In this document: positions 18,862 to 28,679 of the stretch, one piece after another
Numbering within the stretch: the first letter of the stretch is position 1
How the letters are laid out: each line of letters starts with the position of its first letter
From: Anthracocystis setariae
Taxonomy: Eukaryota; Basidiomycota; Ustilaginomycetes; Ustilaginales; Ustilaginaceae
NCBI GenBank assembly: GCA_928724745.1
Contig: CAKMXJ010000032.1
Span: 620,001-684,000 of the forward strand
DNA: 64,000 bases
Direction of reading: 5' to 3'
Translations under genes and position numbers: made by a program
Notes under the pieces: model-generated
What the model was told of the DNA's origin: nothing
The model's input: the letters and a program-made list of their open reading frames with translations, nothing else
Databases searched by the model: none

Positions 18862-21657
18862 CTACTTGTTGGACTTGCGCTTTTGCATCTTGGGTTTTCC
18901 TGCACTCTTCTGTCCTCCTTTCTTCTTCTGTTGCTGCTGTTGCTTTGGCGCATCGTTCCTGGCCTGGGTGGGCTGGGCGAGCTTCTGCTTCTTCTTGAAA
19001 GGCTGAGCATGTTTGGCTTGAACGTCTGTTTTGGCGTCAGTGTTCTGTACGCCGATGATCTGTTCGTGACTGCCGCCGCGCACCATGTCGTCCACCCATG
19101 CACTCCCCTGCAGACCACCGGCAGTCAAGTACCTATGGCTCAACCCCTTCTGCGTGATCGGTTTGGCCAAAAGTGCCGCGAGCTTGGCCTTCATCTCGGC
19201 CAACTGAGCAGCCTTCTTTCCACTACCCGCCTTACGTGTGCCACGAGGAGTCGACGCATCAGGGTCAACGTCGTCGTCGGACATCATCAGGTCCGCCTCT
19301 TCAGCGAGTTGGGCGAGCCAGTTATCGTCGTGAACCGCCTTGTTCGCTTCGTGCGTGACTTTGTCGATAGCAAGTGCAAGTTCGACGCGCTCACGCAGCA
19401 GGGATAGCGTCGAGAACGTGATTGGGAATGTGGCGATATCCGATCTTCGACGCATGGTGCGGCAGAGTTGCACCCACAGATTCTTCTCCTTGGGCTCAAT
19501 GAGAGCAAGCGATACACCCGAACTGCCGGCACGTGCGGTACGACCACTTCGATGAACATACGTATCGGCCGAACGCGGAAGCTGGTAGTGCACCACATGC
19601 TCCACCGAGGGAATGTCGAGTCCACGAGCCGCCACATCCGTAGCGAGCAACACACAGTTCGAGATCTTACCAGACCGGTTGAATGTGCGGAATCGATCGA
19701 GATTCTTCAGTCGCTGCTTCTGCTGCAACTGCGAGTGGATCGGATAAGCGGTCATGTTGAGTTGTGCCAGGATGGGCATCAATCTTCGAATCCCATCAAT
19801 CGAGTTGACGAAAACCAACGAACGTCCCGGATAGCGCAGCAGGAAGTAGTAAAGGTACAGATCTTTGTCCTTGCCAACGCACTCGATCTTGGTCTCCATC
19901 AGACCTTCGGGCAAGCCTTGATCGGGAGTGAGGTCGATGACCGCGGGCGAGGGGTCACGGAAATCAACACGATCCATGAGCTCGTCGAGCGTGGTGGCAT
20001 GCTCCTTGCGCTTGGAATGGCGCTTCTTGGTGAACTGCTTGATCTTGCGACGCTTCTTGAGATTCACCTGCAACGCTTTGCTGAGTGTGGCCGAGAAGAT
20101 AAAAGTTTGCATGCTCGAGCTGGGCTTGACACCGTGCGACTCGATCTCGGAGTCATCTTGATCGGAATCGCCCTCCTGCTGGCCGTGCTTGCCTTCGGAT
20201 GGACGGACCGCCTCGGCGCGGTTGACAAGGTTGAGGATGTGTTCCATCTCGGCAAAGTGACCGACCTCGACCATCCTGTCAGCCTCATCGAGCACGAGGA
20301 AGCGAGTCTGCTTGATGCGCGCGGCCAGGTGATCGTCGAGTCTGGTCATCTCCCAGAGACGACCAGGCGTGGCGACGATGATATCGACGCCAGCCTTGCT
20401 CGAGCGGCCTTCGAGAAGACGGCGCTGCTTCTGCTCCGACATACCACCACAGACCACGGCGATCTGGGGACGACGCACGAGCTTGTGGTGCGAGATCTCG
20501 TCATCATCCTCTGAGACGCGACAGCTGGCTTTGACAAGATCGGTGAGATGCGCCGAGACTTGCAGAGCCAACTCACGTGTGGGACAGAGGATGAGCGCAC
20601 CGAGAGGAGGTGGCACGTCGTCGTGGTCGCGCTTCGTGCGGGTAGAGGAAGCGACCGTGTTCTCGGCGTTTTCGAAGAGGTAGTTGAGGATGGGAAGCCC
20701 GTAAGCAAGAGTCTTACCGCTACCGGTTTGCGAGATACCGACCACGTCGCGTTTCTTGGTGATGCGGGATGCTGAGGTAGAAGGCGATGCATCTTCGGAG
20801 TCGTCCGAGGAGACGGCTGCTTGTGCTAGGCCAAGAGTGTAGGGGAGCGACTGATTCTGGATTTCGGTAGGCTTGTTGAATGCCTTGAAAGCAAGTGCTC
20901 GCTTCAGATCGGCGTGGAGAGGCAGATGCTTCCATGCGGGTAGGAGCTTGTCATCGAACTCGGTCTCTTCCTCATCGTCATCTTGGAGGCCTAATTGGTG
21001 TGCGTTGCGGAAGGCTTGCGCGAGATCGTCATCATCGATGTCAGAATCATCGTCTGCTGCTGCTGCTGCTGCGGTCTGTATGGTCATGTCTGCTGCTGTC
21101 TCGTACGCTTCCGCATCGGAATCGAACTCTGTCGTGGCGGCAATGCTTGCATCTGCATGCTGGTACTCTTGGGAGAGTTCAGCTTGGTCGTCAACAGCGA
21201 CCTCGTCGATGGATCTTTTCTTGGATGGCTTTGCCTTTTGCTTTTGCTTCTGTTTCTGTTTGGAAGTTATGGGCTCCTCTTCCGTGGTGATTTCTGATTC
21301 CTCGCGTTGCTTCTGCGACTTGAGCTGCTTCTGGTTGTTCTTGAGCTTGTTCTCGCAAGCAAGAAACTTGATAGTGCGCGAACCATCGTCTCTAGCCTCT
21401 TGGAGCACATCTACGTCGTCGATCTCTTGAAGACCCATAAAGTCATCATCATCCCAGTTGAGTGTGTTGAAGTAGTCGGACTCGGTGACGCCGGCGCCTC
21501 CGGATTGGGCCTCGGAGGGTAAGTGAACCGTGGACCATGCTAGCTTTGTGGGGTCTACGGTCTTGCGCTCCTGCTTCTGAACAGCGGGCTTGGATGATGA
21601 AGCAGAGTTTTTGACGCGCTTAGTGGCTCGACCTTGATTCGCTTTCGCGTTGACCAT
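18862..21657 (-). CDS. MAK5: MAK5-type DEAD-box RNA helicase
   Basis: A single exon encodes 931 residues. The N-terminus is acidic and Lys-rich and contains STVHLPSEAQ and YFNTLNWDDDDFMGLQEID, typical of Mak5/DDX24. Helicase motifs follow in order: PTEIQ (Q motif region), SQTGSGKT near residue 310, PTRELALQ, TPGRLWE, DEAD near residue 456, SAT, then in the C-terminal lobe VFVNS, ATDVAARGLDIP and HRSGRTARAG. The C-terminus is Lys/Gln-rich and basic, probably nucleolar. In yeast Mak5 acts in 60S subunit biogenesis. The insert between motifs III and IV is long, as usual in this family. The start is divergent from the EF-hand gene, with 300 bp between them. Confidence 0.92.
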   Translation of the reverse strand: MVNAKANQGRATKRVKNSASSSKPAVQKQERKTVDPTKLAWSTVHLPSEAQSGGAGVTESDYFNTLNWDDDDFMGLQEIDDVDVLQEARDDGSRTIKFLACENKLKNNQKQLKSQKQREESEITTEEEPITSKQKQKQKQKAKPSKKRSIDEVAVDDQAELSQEYQHADASIAATTEFDSDAEAYETAADMTIQTAAAAAADDDSDIDDDDLAQAFRNAHQLGLQDDDEEETEFDDKLLPAWKHLPLHADLKRALAFKAFNKPTEIQNQSLPYTLGLAQAAVSSDDSEDASPSTSASRITKKRDVVGISQTGSGKTLAYGLPILNYLFENAENTVASSTRTKRDHDDVPPPLGALILCPTRELALQVSAHLTDLVKASCRVSEDDDEISHHKLVRRPQIAVVCGGMSEQKQRRLLEGRSSKAGVDIIVATPGRLWEMTRLDDHLAARIKQTRFLVLDEADRMVEVGHFAEMEHILNLVNRAEAVRPSEGKHGQQEGDSDQDDSEIESHGVKPSSSMQTFIFSATLSKALQVNLKKRRKIKQFTKKRHSKRKEHATTLDELMDRVDFRDPSPAVIDLTPDQGLPEGLMETKIECVGKDKDLYLYYFLLRYPGRSLVFVNSIDGIRRLMPILAQLNMTAYPIHSQLQQKQRLKNLDRFRTFNRSGKISNCVLLATDVAARGLDIPSVEHVVHYQLPRSADTYVHRSGRTARAGSSGVSLALIEPKEKNLWVQLCRTMRRRSDIATFPITFSTLSLLRERVELALAIDKVTHEANKAVHDDNWLAQLAEEADLMMSDDDVDPDASTPRGTRKAGSGKKAAQLAEMKAKLAALLAKPITQKGLSHRYLTAGGLQGSAWVDDMVRGGSHEQIIGVQNTDAKTDVQAKHAQPFKKKQKLAQPTQARNDAPKQQQQQKKKGGQKSAGKPKMQKRKSNK

Positions 21658-21957
21658 CTTGTTGAGGCAAACTCGTGATGGTGTAGGGATGTAGGTCGGG
21701 TGGCAAGGTGGTGGGCGGGAAGATTAGGTGCATGCCGGGTAAGAAAAGAAAAGAAAAGAGGCAGAAATCCAGTTTCACGGTTTTGAGAAGAAAAGTGTGA
21801 ATTTTTGTTTTCGGAACTCGGAAATGGACAAGGAAAAAAAAAAAAAAAAAAGTTAAAATATCGGTGTGGAGCAGAGTGGGCACGAGGCAAGCCAGGGTTC
21901 AAACAGCCAACTCGCTTCCCTCACACCACCATTCACAGACAGAACATCCAGGTCTCG
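21658..21957. promoter_or_regulatory. Shared divergent promoter region, MAK5 / EF-hand gene
   Basis: This 300-bp interval separates two outward-facing starts. It contains a long poly(A) run near 21834-21851 on the plus strand (poly(T) for MAK5), a common nucleosome-excluding element in fungal promoters. No specific factor site is assigned. Confidence 0.5.
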
Positions 21958-22579
21958 ATGAGCTCACCGACAAAAGGAACTACAGCGATCGAGCCCAAGC
22001 TCAAGCTCACAAAGGCGACCTTGCTCGACGATGAAGGCGATATCACAGACCAGGCAAGTGCATCACCACACCAGCCCTTGGCTTGATTCAAGACTGACGA
22101 GTCTTTTTCTCGCTTCTTTACAATCTCTCTGTTTGCAGTTCGAGTCTGCCCTAATTCGCATCTTTGCTCGCTTTTCAACATCCTATCGTCAGAGGCATCC
22201 ACATGTAAAGGCCTACGGTAGCTCGCCTTCCTCATCATTACCACGCCCAGAAGCATCGGATGTTTTGACCGAGGACGATCTGGACGCTTTCTCCACCGTC
22301 ACAAATGGAGCCGCACTACCTTCCGAAGCGAAGAACGAGATCAAGGAGTTTTTGGACACAGATAAGGACGGTAATCTGACATTAAGAGGCTTTGTCGAGA
22401 TGTACCACTTGCAAAGCGACAACGAGCCGGACGAAACTTGGAAGGATCTTGGCAAGCTCGGATTCGATGATCAGCTCGAGTACAAAGGCGAGTCGGAGCA
22501 GAAATCCGGAAGCGAACCGACGCAAGAAGCCAAGTCAAATTTGGAAAAAGTGGAGACACAAGACGACAAGCAGGCCTAA
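21958..22579 (+). CDS. Small EF-hand-like protein, two exons with a GC-AG intron
   Basis: Exon 1 is 21958-22053 and exon 2 is 22139-22579, giving 178 residues. The donor reads CAG followed by GCAAGT, and the acceptor is TTTGCAG. A GT donor two codons downstream would break the frame, so the GC donor is the best model. Exon 2 carries ESALIRIFARFS, then a loop DTDKDGNLTLRG preceded by a helix, which matches an EF-hand except that position 12 is Gly instead of Glu. A helix FVEMYHL follows. Calcium affinity may therefore be weak. The C-terminal 40 residues are acidic, Glu/Ser/Lys-rich and probably disordered. Function is unknown. Confidence 0.75.
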
Positions 22580-23345
22580 AACAATACTCGATGGGCTCTC
22601 AGCACCCGACCTTACCTGGTCCACCTTGATCACTACAATATGTACGACCAGAGTTCAAGATGGTAATGGCCAAGTAAATGACACGCTCAGAGTAGCACAC
22701 TCGTGATCTGAAGTGACAACAAACCACAAGACTTTGTCTTGGTACTGTGGATCCACAGTCAACTTGTATGAGCCGCCCTGGATGCATGCGAGGACTGGAT
22801 GCAATGTGAAATTGGACTTTATCAGGAAGCCATAAAGCAGTCGGATGTAGGTCATGCCGAGTGCAGTACTGTTCATTATCATTCGATGCTATCGACTAGT
22901 GTTTGTTTGGTGGGCTCAGAGTTGCACAAGAACAAACAATTCGAGGATCGGACCTCCACACGGATTTGGTGGTGGCGTACGAGTTGAGTGAGCGATGGCT
23001 GAATTTTGACGTGCGCGGCTGCATTGCCGAACATGGCTTTTTGTGCGACGTCAGGATCCAGTCCGACGCTCCCTTCCGCCCATCGTCCTCGAGTTAGAAC
23101 CCCATCCTTCAGCATGGTCCGCCTCATCTGACAACGATTTCTGCCCACCTCTTTCACCTCATCCTTCTCGGCTCGCTCGGTGCGTCATTCCATTCAAACA
23201 ACAGTTAGCCATTAACTCCCGGCTTCCTCGTTGTGCTCAGCATACAGCATCTTCTTATGCAACCCCATCCTTCAAGATGACCTGCCACCCGCTCCACTCA
23301 TGATACCCAATACGCAATTCCTTTCCCTTCTCTGAATCCCTCGGA
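22580..23345. other. Intergenic region between EF-hand gene and DNA polymerase X
   Basis: This 766-bp interval lies between tandem rightward genes. No gene is supported. A 14-nt sequence (AACCCCATCCTTCA) occurs twice, near 23099 and 23263, in the presumed promoter of the polymerase gene. Confidence 0.55.
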
Positions 23346-25214
23346 ATGTCGCGTCTTTTCGTCGCCCCAACCCCGCCGCAAACCAATGTGGTCCGGTATC
23401 AGGACCACATCCACTCTCCCTCTCGCTCGGACAAAACCGCACAGCGATCCCTCTCCCAATCCACACGTGTCCACATCCTCCGTGACAAGATCGAGGAATC
23501 TCATGCCAAGTCTCTGGAACTACTGGCACAAGAGTTGGGAGCACAGGTGACGAGTACGCCTGATTCAGCCAATGTGATCGTAACTGTGTTGCGCGCACCC
23601 AAGAGGATTGCCAAGCATTTCGGTGATTTGGATCTAAACATATTTCCCTTGATCGATGTGACGGGTGTGAAAGACCAAGAGAAAGATGGAACAGAGATGG
23701 CAGCGAGGAGATTGGGAGACAGCATCGGTAAGGATTGGAGGAGATTTGTTGTTACGCAGGAATGGCTCGAAGCGGTCAAGAGCGAGGGTTCTTTGGTTGA
23801 TCCGGATTTATACCCTGCTGTCAAGCTCAAGCAAGATCCCGCTGAACCTTGCCACGAGCAACCCGCTTCGATGGCCGAGAAAAATCCAGACCAGACCCAG
23901 CTTGAAGCCTCAATAGCGCTGAAACGTAAACGTAGCCCTTCAGATTCACCTCTGCTCCCCACCCATCCTACTTCCAAGCAACCCAAGCTCTCGGACACTT
24001 CTCCCAAGGTTCCTCAACATTCTGCTATCTCGTCTCCTCAAGCTCCACCAGACTACTACAAGCCTATCTCATATCCAACCGAAGTGCCTCGCTACCAGAA
24101 CTCGCGCTTTGCCTGTCGTCGTCCATCGCCTCTGATCTGCCCTAATCAAGCTTTGGTGCTCGAACTTGAAATCATCCGAAACGAGCGTCGGCTCACGGGC
24201 GACACGTACAGCGAAATGGCCTACATGCGTGCCATCTCGGCGCTCAAAGCCTACCCCTTCCGTATCCCCAACCCGCACCTTGACCCGCCTTCTGTCTTCT
24301 CCTCCGAGCTGCTCGAGATGCGACTTGGCGAAGTGGAGAAGCTCAAAGGCGTCGGCAAAAAAGTGTTTTCCTTGCTCAAGCAGTTCTACAAGCAGGGTCG
24401 GATCGTTGAAGCCAAAGTGATCGCACGCGATCGAGCCGTGTTCGTCATGAACTCGTTCGCCGAGCTGTACGGGATCGGTCCTATCGGTGCCAGGGAGGCG
24501 TTCAACTCGGGCGCAAGATCGTTCGCCGACGTGTTCCACCGTGGCAAGTCGCTGGCTACGCATCTAACGGTCAAAGAATCCGTCCGCATCCTGGGTGATC
24601 TTCGAAAACCTATCGGAAGGGCGGAATGTCAAGACATCACGCGCGACATCATAGGTCTGGTCCAATCGATCCTAGGTGCCGATGTAGAGGTCAAGCACGA
24701 GATCTGCGGTGGCTATCGTCGTGGCAAGGAACGCACTTTTGATCTTGATGTCATCATCGGACATGACGAACCTCCGTCTCGAGCGTTGCATATGCGACTG
24801 CTTGACGAGATGAAGAAGAAAGGTCTGGTTTCGCACATCGTCAACGTGTCCACGCCGGCAGCTTCGCATTTGGAGTACTCGTCGACGGGGAAGGATGCAA
24901 TCCACATCGATATCGCCAACATCGTCGTCCTCCCCCACCCATCCACCGCTATGCCCAACCCAGTTCATAGAAGGGTCGATCTCGTCTTCTGCCCGCTCAG
25001 AGTATACGGTGCAACGGTCCTCGGCTGGACAGGAAGCATGACGTTCGAAAGAGACCTCAGACTGTGGGCCAAGACCAAAGGATACAACTTTTCTTTTGAC
25101 GGACTTACCAATCTCGCCGAAGAAGCTCTGGTGGAGACCAGATCGGAACACGACATTTTCGCGCTGTTGGGTCTCGACTACATGCCGCCCGAATGGCGAA
25201 ACTGTGACGCTTAG
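23346..25214 (+). CDS. POL4: Family-X DNA polymerase (Pol4 / lambda-mu type)
   Basis: A single exon encodes 622 residues. An N-terminal BRCT-like region (about 35-160) ends with WRRFVVTQEWLEAVKSE. A Pro/Ser linker follows, then the 8-kDa helix-hairpin-helix region with LKGVGKKVFSLLKQF near residue 340 and a second hairpin YGIGPIGAREAF. The palm has GGYRRGKERTFDLDVIIG with the two metal-binding Asp residues near 466 and 468, and the third in RRVDLVF near 545. The motif at residues 560-564 is GWTGS, as in Pol mu and TdT, rather than the YFTGS of Pol beta and lambda. The protein would fill short gaps in base-excision repair and non-homologous end joining. Its length is typical of fungal Pol4-like enzymes. 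Confidence 0.9.
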   Translation: MSRLFVAPTPPQTNVVRYQDHIHSPSRSDKTAQRSLSQSTRVHILRDKIEESHAKSLELLAQELGAQVTSTPDSANVIVTVLRAPKRIAKHFGDLDLNIFPLIDVTGVKDQEKDGTEMAARRLGDSIGKDWRRFVVTQEWLEAVKSEGSLVDPDLYPAVKLKQDPAEPCHEQPASMAEKNPDQTQLEASIALKRKRSPSDSPLLPTHPTSKQPKLSDTSPKVPQHSAISSPQAPPDYYKPISYPTEVPRYQNSRFACRRPSPLICPNQALVLELEIIRNERRLTGDTYSEMAYMRAISALKAYPFRIPNPHLDPPSVFSSELLEMRLGEVEKLKGVGKKVFSLLKQFYKQGRIVEAKVIARDRAVFVMNSFAELYGIGPIGAREAFNSGARSFADVFHRGKSLATHLTVKESVRILGDLRKPIGRAECQDITRDIIGLVQSILGADVEVKHEICGGYRRGKERTFDLDVIIGHDEPPSRALHMRLLDEMKKKGLVSHIVNVSTPAASHLEYSSTGKDAIHIDIANIVVLPHPSTAMPNPVHRRVDLVFCPLRVYGATVLGWTGSMTFERDLRLWAKTKGYNFSFDGLTNLAEEALVETRSEHDIFALLGLDYMPPEWRNCDA

Positions 25215-25257
25215 GTTTGCTAACCATATATCCAAAGCAATGCATTAGCTTAGCTTC

Positions 25258-25284
25258 AAAAAAAAAAAGGGGGGGCGGGGGGGG
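25258..25284. repeat. Poly(A)/poly(G) tract
   Basis: Eleven A residues are followed by G7-C-G8, between the convergent polymerase X and SED5 genes. The G runs could form a G-quadruplex or may simply be a simple-sequence expansion. Confidence 0.8.
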
Positions 25285-25304
25285 ATGGAGATTGCGAGCA
25301 AAGT

Positions 25305-26713
25305 CTACGAGACAAGAATGAACACTGTATGTACCGGAGATGAAGGGAATACGTCAGAGCTGGTCAGAAATGGTCGAGAATCCCGGATGTGATAGAGGGA
25401 AATGAAACTTACGAAGGAAGAACACGATGAGGACGCCAAAGATCTTCAACATCAACCATCGATTGCTGCTGACACTGGCATAGTACTTGAGCAGCTCCCT
25501 CTGTGCGCCACCGACATTGTCAACCACCTCCATGACGTTATCGTCGATTCTCTGAACGGTCTCCCTCTGTTCAGCCACCATGTGAGCCAACTGGGAGAAG
25601 ATCTGACCTAATTCGCTGATAGTGCTTTCGATGGATTCGATCGCCGTCGATCGCTGTTGCATGTAATTGCTCTGTTGTGAGTCCATAAGCTGCATCTGCA
25701 TATACTGCTCCCCTCCTGCTGCGCCTCCCGGACCCGAGGCGGAAGAACCCATATCGAGCGCGAGAAAATCTCCATCTGCTCCACCAGTGGCTTTGGTCTT
25801 GCCCTTGGGATCGTAGCCATCATTCGACGCATTGGGATTCAACGGCGACGACCGATGCGCCATCGCCGAGCCGGTTCTTGTCGGATTGTACAGCGGAGAA
25901 TCTGTACCACCCGAGAGGGTTGCAGTCGGTGGTTTGTTGCGAGAACGAAGAACTGCACACGTTAGCAATACGTTTTGATGATCAGCTTTCGATCCTCACT
26001 GAACCCCCCACCCCCACTTTGTTTCGCTTCTGTCGACATGACTTACCCGAATTCTCCCCCAACGCTCCGGCCGCAGCCCCCGAGTTGGAAAACATAAACT
26101 GTTCCGACCGGTCCTTGGACGCCTTCATGTTCTGTGTGCGCACCTCGAGGATGTCTTGAAAACTCGTGGTTGCGCCGGCCAATTTACTCTGCAGTAAGGT
26201 GACGACATTGCCGCGGTGCTCCTCGGCACGATCGGAGGCCTTGCCGGATTTGTTGGCCTTGTTGAACGCCTGCAAGTCGGCAAGCTGCTTGTTGATCGCT
26301 GCGATATCATGCTTGATGATGTACGTCAGTTCCGAGATCTCCACCGGCCGGTCATCGAACAACGTTTTCCTTCTCGCCACTGTACGCGTACGCCCAGTCC
26401 AAAAACAATGCAAAACGTGTAAGCTATCACAGCACATGATATGGAGAGGGGGATCAGCAGGGGAAGGAGGAAGGAAAGAGAACCTACATTGTGCCAAGCG
26501 CTGCAACTTTGCAGTGGTGCTTGCGATGTCTTTGCCAATGGCTTGGGCTCGTCGTGCGAATTCGCCCTTGGGTGAAGAGGCTGGCGTATTCAACAGCTTT
26601 TGTTTGGCACCGGATACTGTGGACCGGGAGGCAAAGGATTCTACCAGACCGTGGAATTCGGATGTTCGATCCTTGACCGAATGGCCATAGGATGATGTCG
26701 GAGTATAGGACAT
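25305..26713 (-). CDS. SED5: SED5-type Golgi t-SNARE (syntaxin 5), four exons
   Basis: Exons are 26713-26488, 26379-26047, 25952-25413 and 25324-25305, joined by GT-AG introns, and encode 372 residues. The N-terminus contains KDRTSEFHGLVESF, matching the start of Sed5/syntaxin 5. LARRKTLFDDRPVEISELT spans the first splice join and is the conserved Habc hallmark. The SNARE motif (about 275-335) has the zero-layer Gln in IFSQLAHMVAEQ. The C-terminal anchor NRWLMLKIFGVLIVFFLLF is completed only by the 20-nt last exon, which ends in ILVS and stop. Sed5 is the syntaxin for ER-to-Golgi and intra-Golgi fusion. An in-frame upstream ATG-less extension exists, but family comparison favours the start at 26713. 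Confidence 0.9.
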
Positions 26714-27115
26714 GTTTGTCGCTGGATACCACGAGGTTGGTTTCGCAGCTGGGCTGTATCGGTATGATCGGCCGAAGGGTGCGGTGAGATGAGTCGGACC
26801 CGATCGCGTGCCAGCTTTAAGCGGTACCTGATCGTCGTGGACGGCTGGAGCGAAGAACGGGTTGGCGGTGAGACGAATAATGGTGAACAACGAACGTCGG
26901 CAAGAGCAAAGTCAGCTCCACGTCGTTGGGTCACTTTGCAACACTGCGCGCTTTGCCCGTGTCCCGAACAAGTTTTCAGCTGCAGTCGAGCGGCGCACGT
27001 CCGTCCCGAAGCCGTATTTTATTTTACTCCACCTTGGAATTCGTACTCACCTTCCTGCTTTCCCTTCCACTCTGCACATCATACATATACCCATCAACAC
27101 TTGCTTGTTGCAACG
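26714..27115. promoter_or_regulatory. Shared divergent promoter region, SED5 / CUS2
   Basis: This 402-bp interval lies between two outward-facing starts. The frames remain open upstream of both ATGs, but the extensions have no family similarity, so I treat them as leader. No TATA box or named site is evident. Confidence 0.5.
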
Positions 27116-28399
27116 ATGCATCCCGCACCGCCCACATCAACCGGCTCGACCGATCCCAGAGTCTACCTTGACCGTCTCTCCAGCAATTGGCGATACGAGG
27201 ACGATGAAGGAGATGAATGGGAATGGCAGCCACTTCCACAACTTCCTCGCCCTGCAGTCGATCTCGGTGAGACCGAAGATGACACCACCCAGGCTTCGTC
27301 TTCTACGTCAGCAACTCGATCAGCACGGGGACACTGGGTCAAAGTACTGGACGACCAGCTCATCCGGGAGCAACAAGCAGCGTACTCTGTCGAAGGCGTC
27401 GACGAATCCTCACCAGCCAATGCTGTTCTTCGTCGAACGAAAAAGCGTAGGCGCTCCGCCTCCCCCTCCTCCTCCTCCTCCTCCTCCTCGAACCCACAAT
27501 CATTGAAACCTACGCCCGCCTTCAAACGTGCTAAGCCAGTCACCTCGCTCTATGTCACCGGTCTACCGCTCGACGCCACGGCTGATGAGATCGCCAAGGT
27601 CTTTTCTCGGTACGGAGTTCTGCTCGAAGATGACCAGGGAAAGCCCAGAGTCAAAATGTACCACGACGAAGCGACGGGTATGTTCAAAGGCGAAGCGCTC
27701 GTCGTGTATTTTAAGGTGGAGAGTGTCGATCTGGCCATCAGCATGTTGGACGACACGAGTCTGCGCGCGGCGATAGGACAGAGTAGCTCGGCAGGACCGG
27801 TGATGAAGGTCAAACGTGCCGAGTTCTCCACCGATGCTGCCGCCCTCAACCATCCCCAACCCAATGTGCAGACCAAAGCGCACAATGGCGATCCATCCAC
27901 TTCTGGACAGAGAAGAAACTTAACCGATCAAGACAGGAAGAAGATCGCGAAACGAGTGGCGAAGCTCGAGAGCAAACTCAATGACTGGCGTGACGACTCT
28001 GACGACGAAACCTCCGCCTCTGTCACCACGTTCGACTCTACCGAGGCGAGTCGAACTGTCGTGCTAACCAAGATGTTCACGCTGTACGAACTCGAGCAGG
28101 ACCCAACGCTTTTGTTGGATCTCAAGCAAGATGTGCGTGATGAATGTGCAGCTAAACTCGGAGAAACCCCACACGTCATTTTATGGGATAAAGAACCGGA
28201 AGGAATCATCACCGTTCGTTTCAAGTCGCACCAGCAGGCGCTGCAGTGCGTCAAGATGATGAACGGTCGATTCTTCGCCCAACGCCGCATAAACGCCTGG
28301 ATCCTCCCCTCAACCCAAAAACCCATCTTCAAAAAATCCAACAACAACCACAAAGACCAATCTAGCAAACACGCCTTCGGTGACTGGCTCGAAAGTTAA
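27116..28399 (+). CDS. CUS2: CUS2 / Tat-SF1-like U2 snRNP splicing factor
   Basis: From the ATG at 27116 the protein has 427 residues. The N-terminus is acidic and Trp-rich (DEWEWQPL), as in Tat-SF1. A basic Ser run precedes the first RRM (about 140-240), which starts SLYVTGLPLDATADEI and has GKPRVKMYHDEATGMFKGEALVVYF broken over two strands. After a Lys/Arg-rich helix, a second RRM-like domain (about 312-415) with GIITVRF and MNGRFFAQRRINAWI fits the U2AF-homology motif class. The C-terminus FGDWLES is conserved in this family. In yeast Cus2 helps U2 snRNA fold and contacts SF3b1 before pre-spliceosome formation. No intron is apparent. Confidence 0.88.
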   Translation: MHPAPPTSTGSTDPRVYLDRLSSNWRYEDDEGDEWEWQPLPQLPRPAVDLGETEDDTTQASSSTSATRSARGHWVKVLDDQLIREQQAAYSVEGVDESSPANAVLRRTKKRRRSASPSSSSSSSSNPQSLKPTPAFKRAKPVTSLYVTGLPLDATADEIAKVFSRYGVLLEDDQGKPRVKMYHDEATGMFKGEALVVYFKVESVDLAISMLDDTSLRAAIGQSSSAGPVMKVKRAEFSTDAAALNHPQPNVQTKAHNGDPSTSGQRRNLTDQDRKKIAKRVAKLESKLNDWRDDSDDETSASVTTFDSTEASRTVVLTKMFTLYELEQDPTLLLDLKQDVRDECAAKLGETPHVILWDKEPEGIITVRFKSHQQALQCVKMMNGRFFAQRRINAWILPSTQKPIFKKSNNNHKDQSSKHAFGDWLES

Positions 28400-28679
28400 A
28401 ACCCATTACCCCAACCCCCACGTCAACACAAATCGTATCCATACCGCCCGTGAAATCAGACCAACCACAGCACAGAAACAACAAAGAACAAATAGCAGAC
28501 ACCGAGATAGATGCGGTCCGAAAAGAAGACTCTGATCGTACAAACAAAGACAAGACCATGAGTCTGCTGATGAAGATGCGTTATGGTGTGTGTTGGAAAA
28601 TATATCGCGAACTCTTGTTATAAAGAATCAATTAATTGTCCATTCATCTTGGTCCACCTGAACCCCCCAACCTGCCTTT

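Noticed and set aside
19468..20514. 348-codon frame antisense to MAK5
   Set aside because: It lies entirely within conserved helicase coding sequence and has no recognisable domain. It is explained by biased codon use of the real gene.
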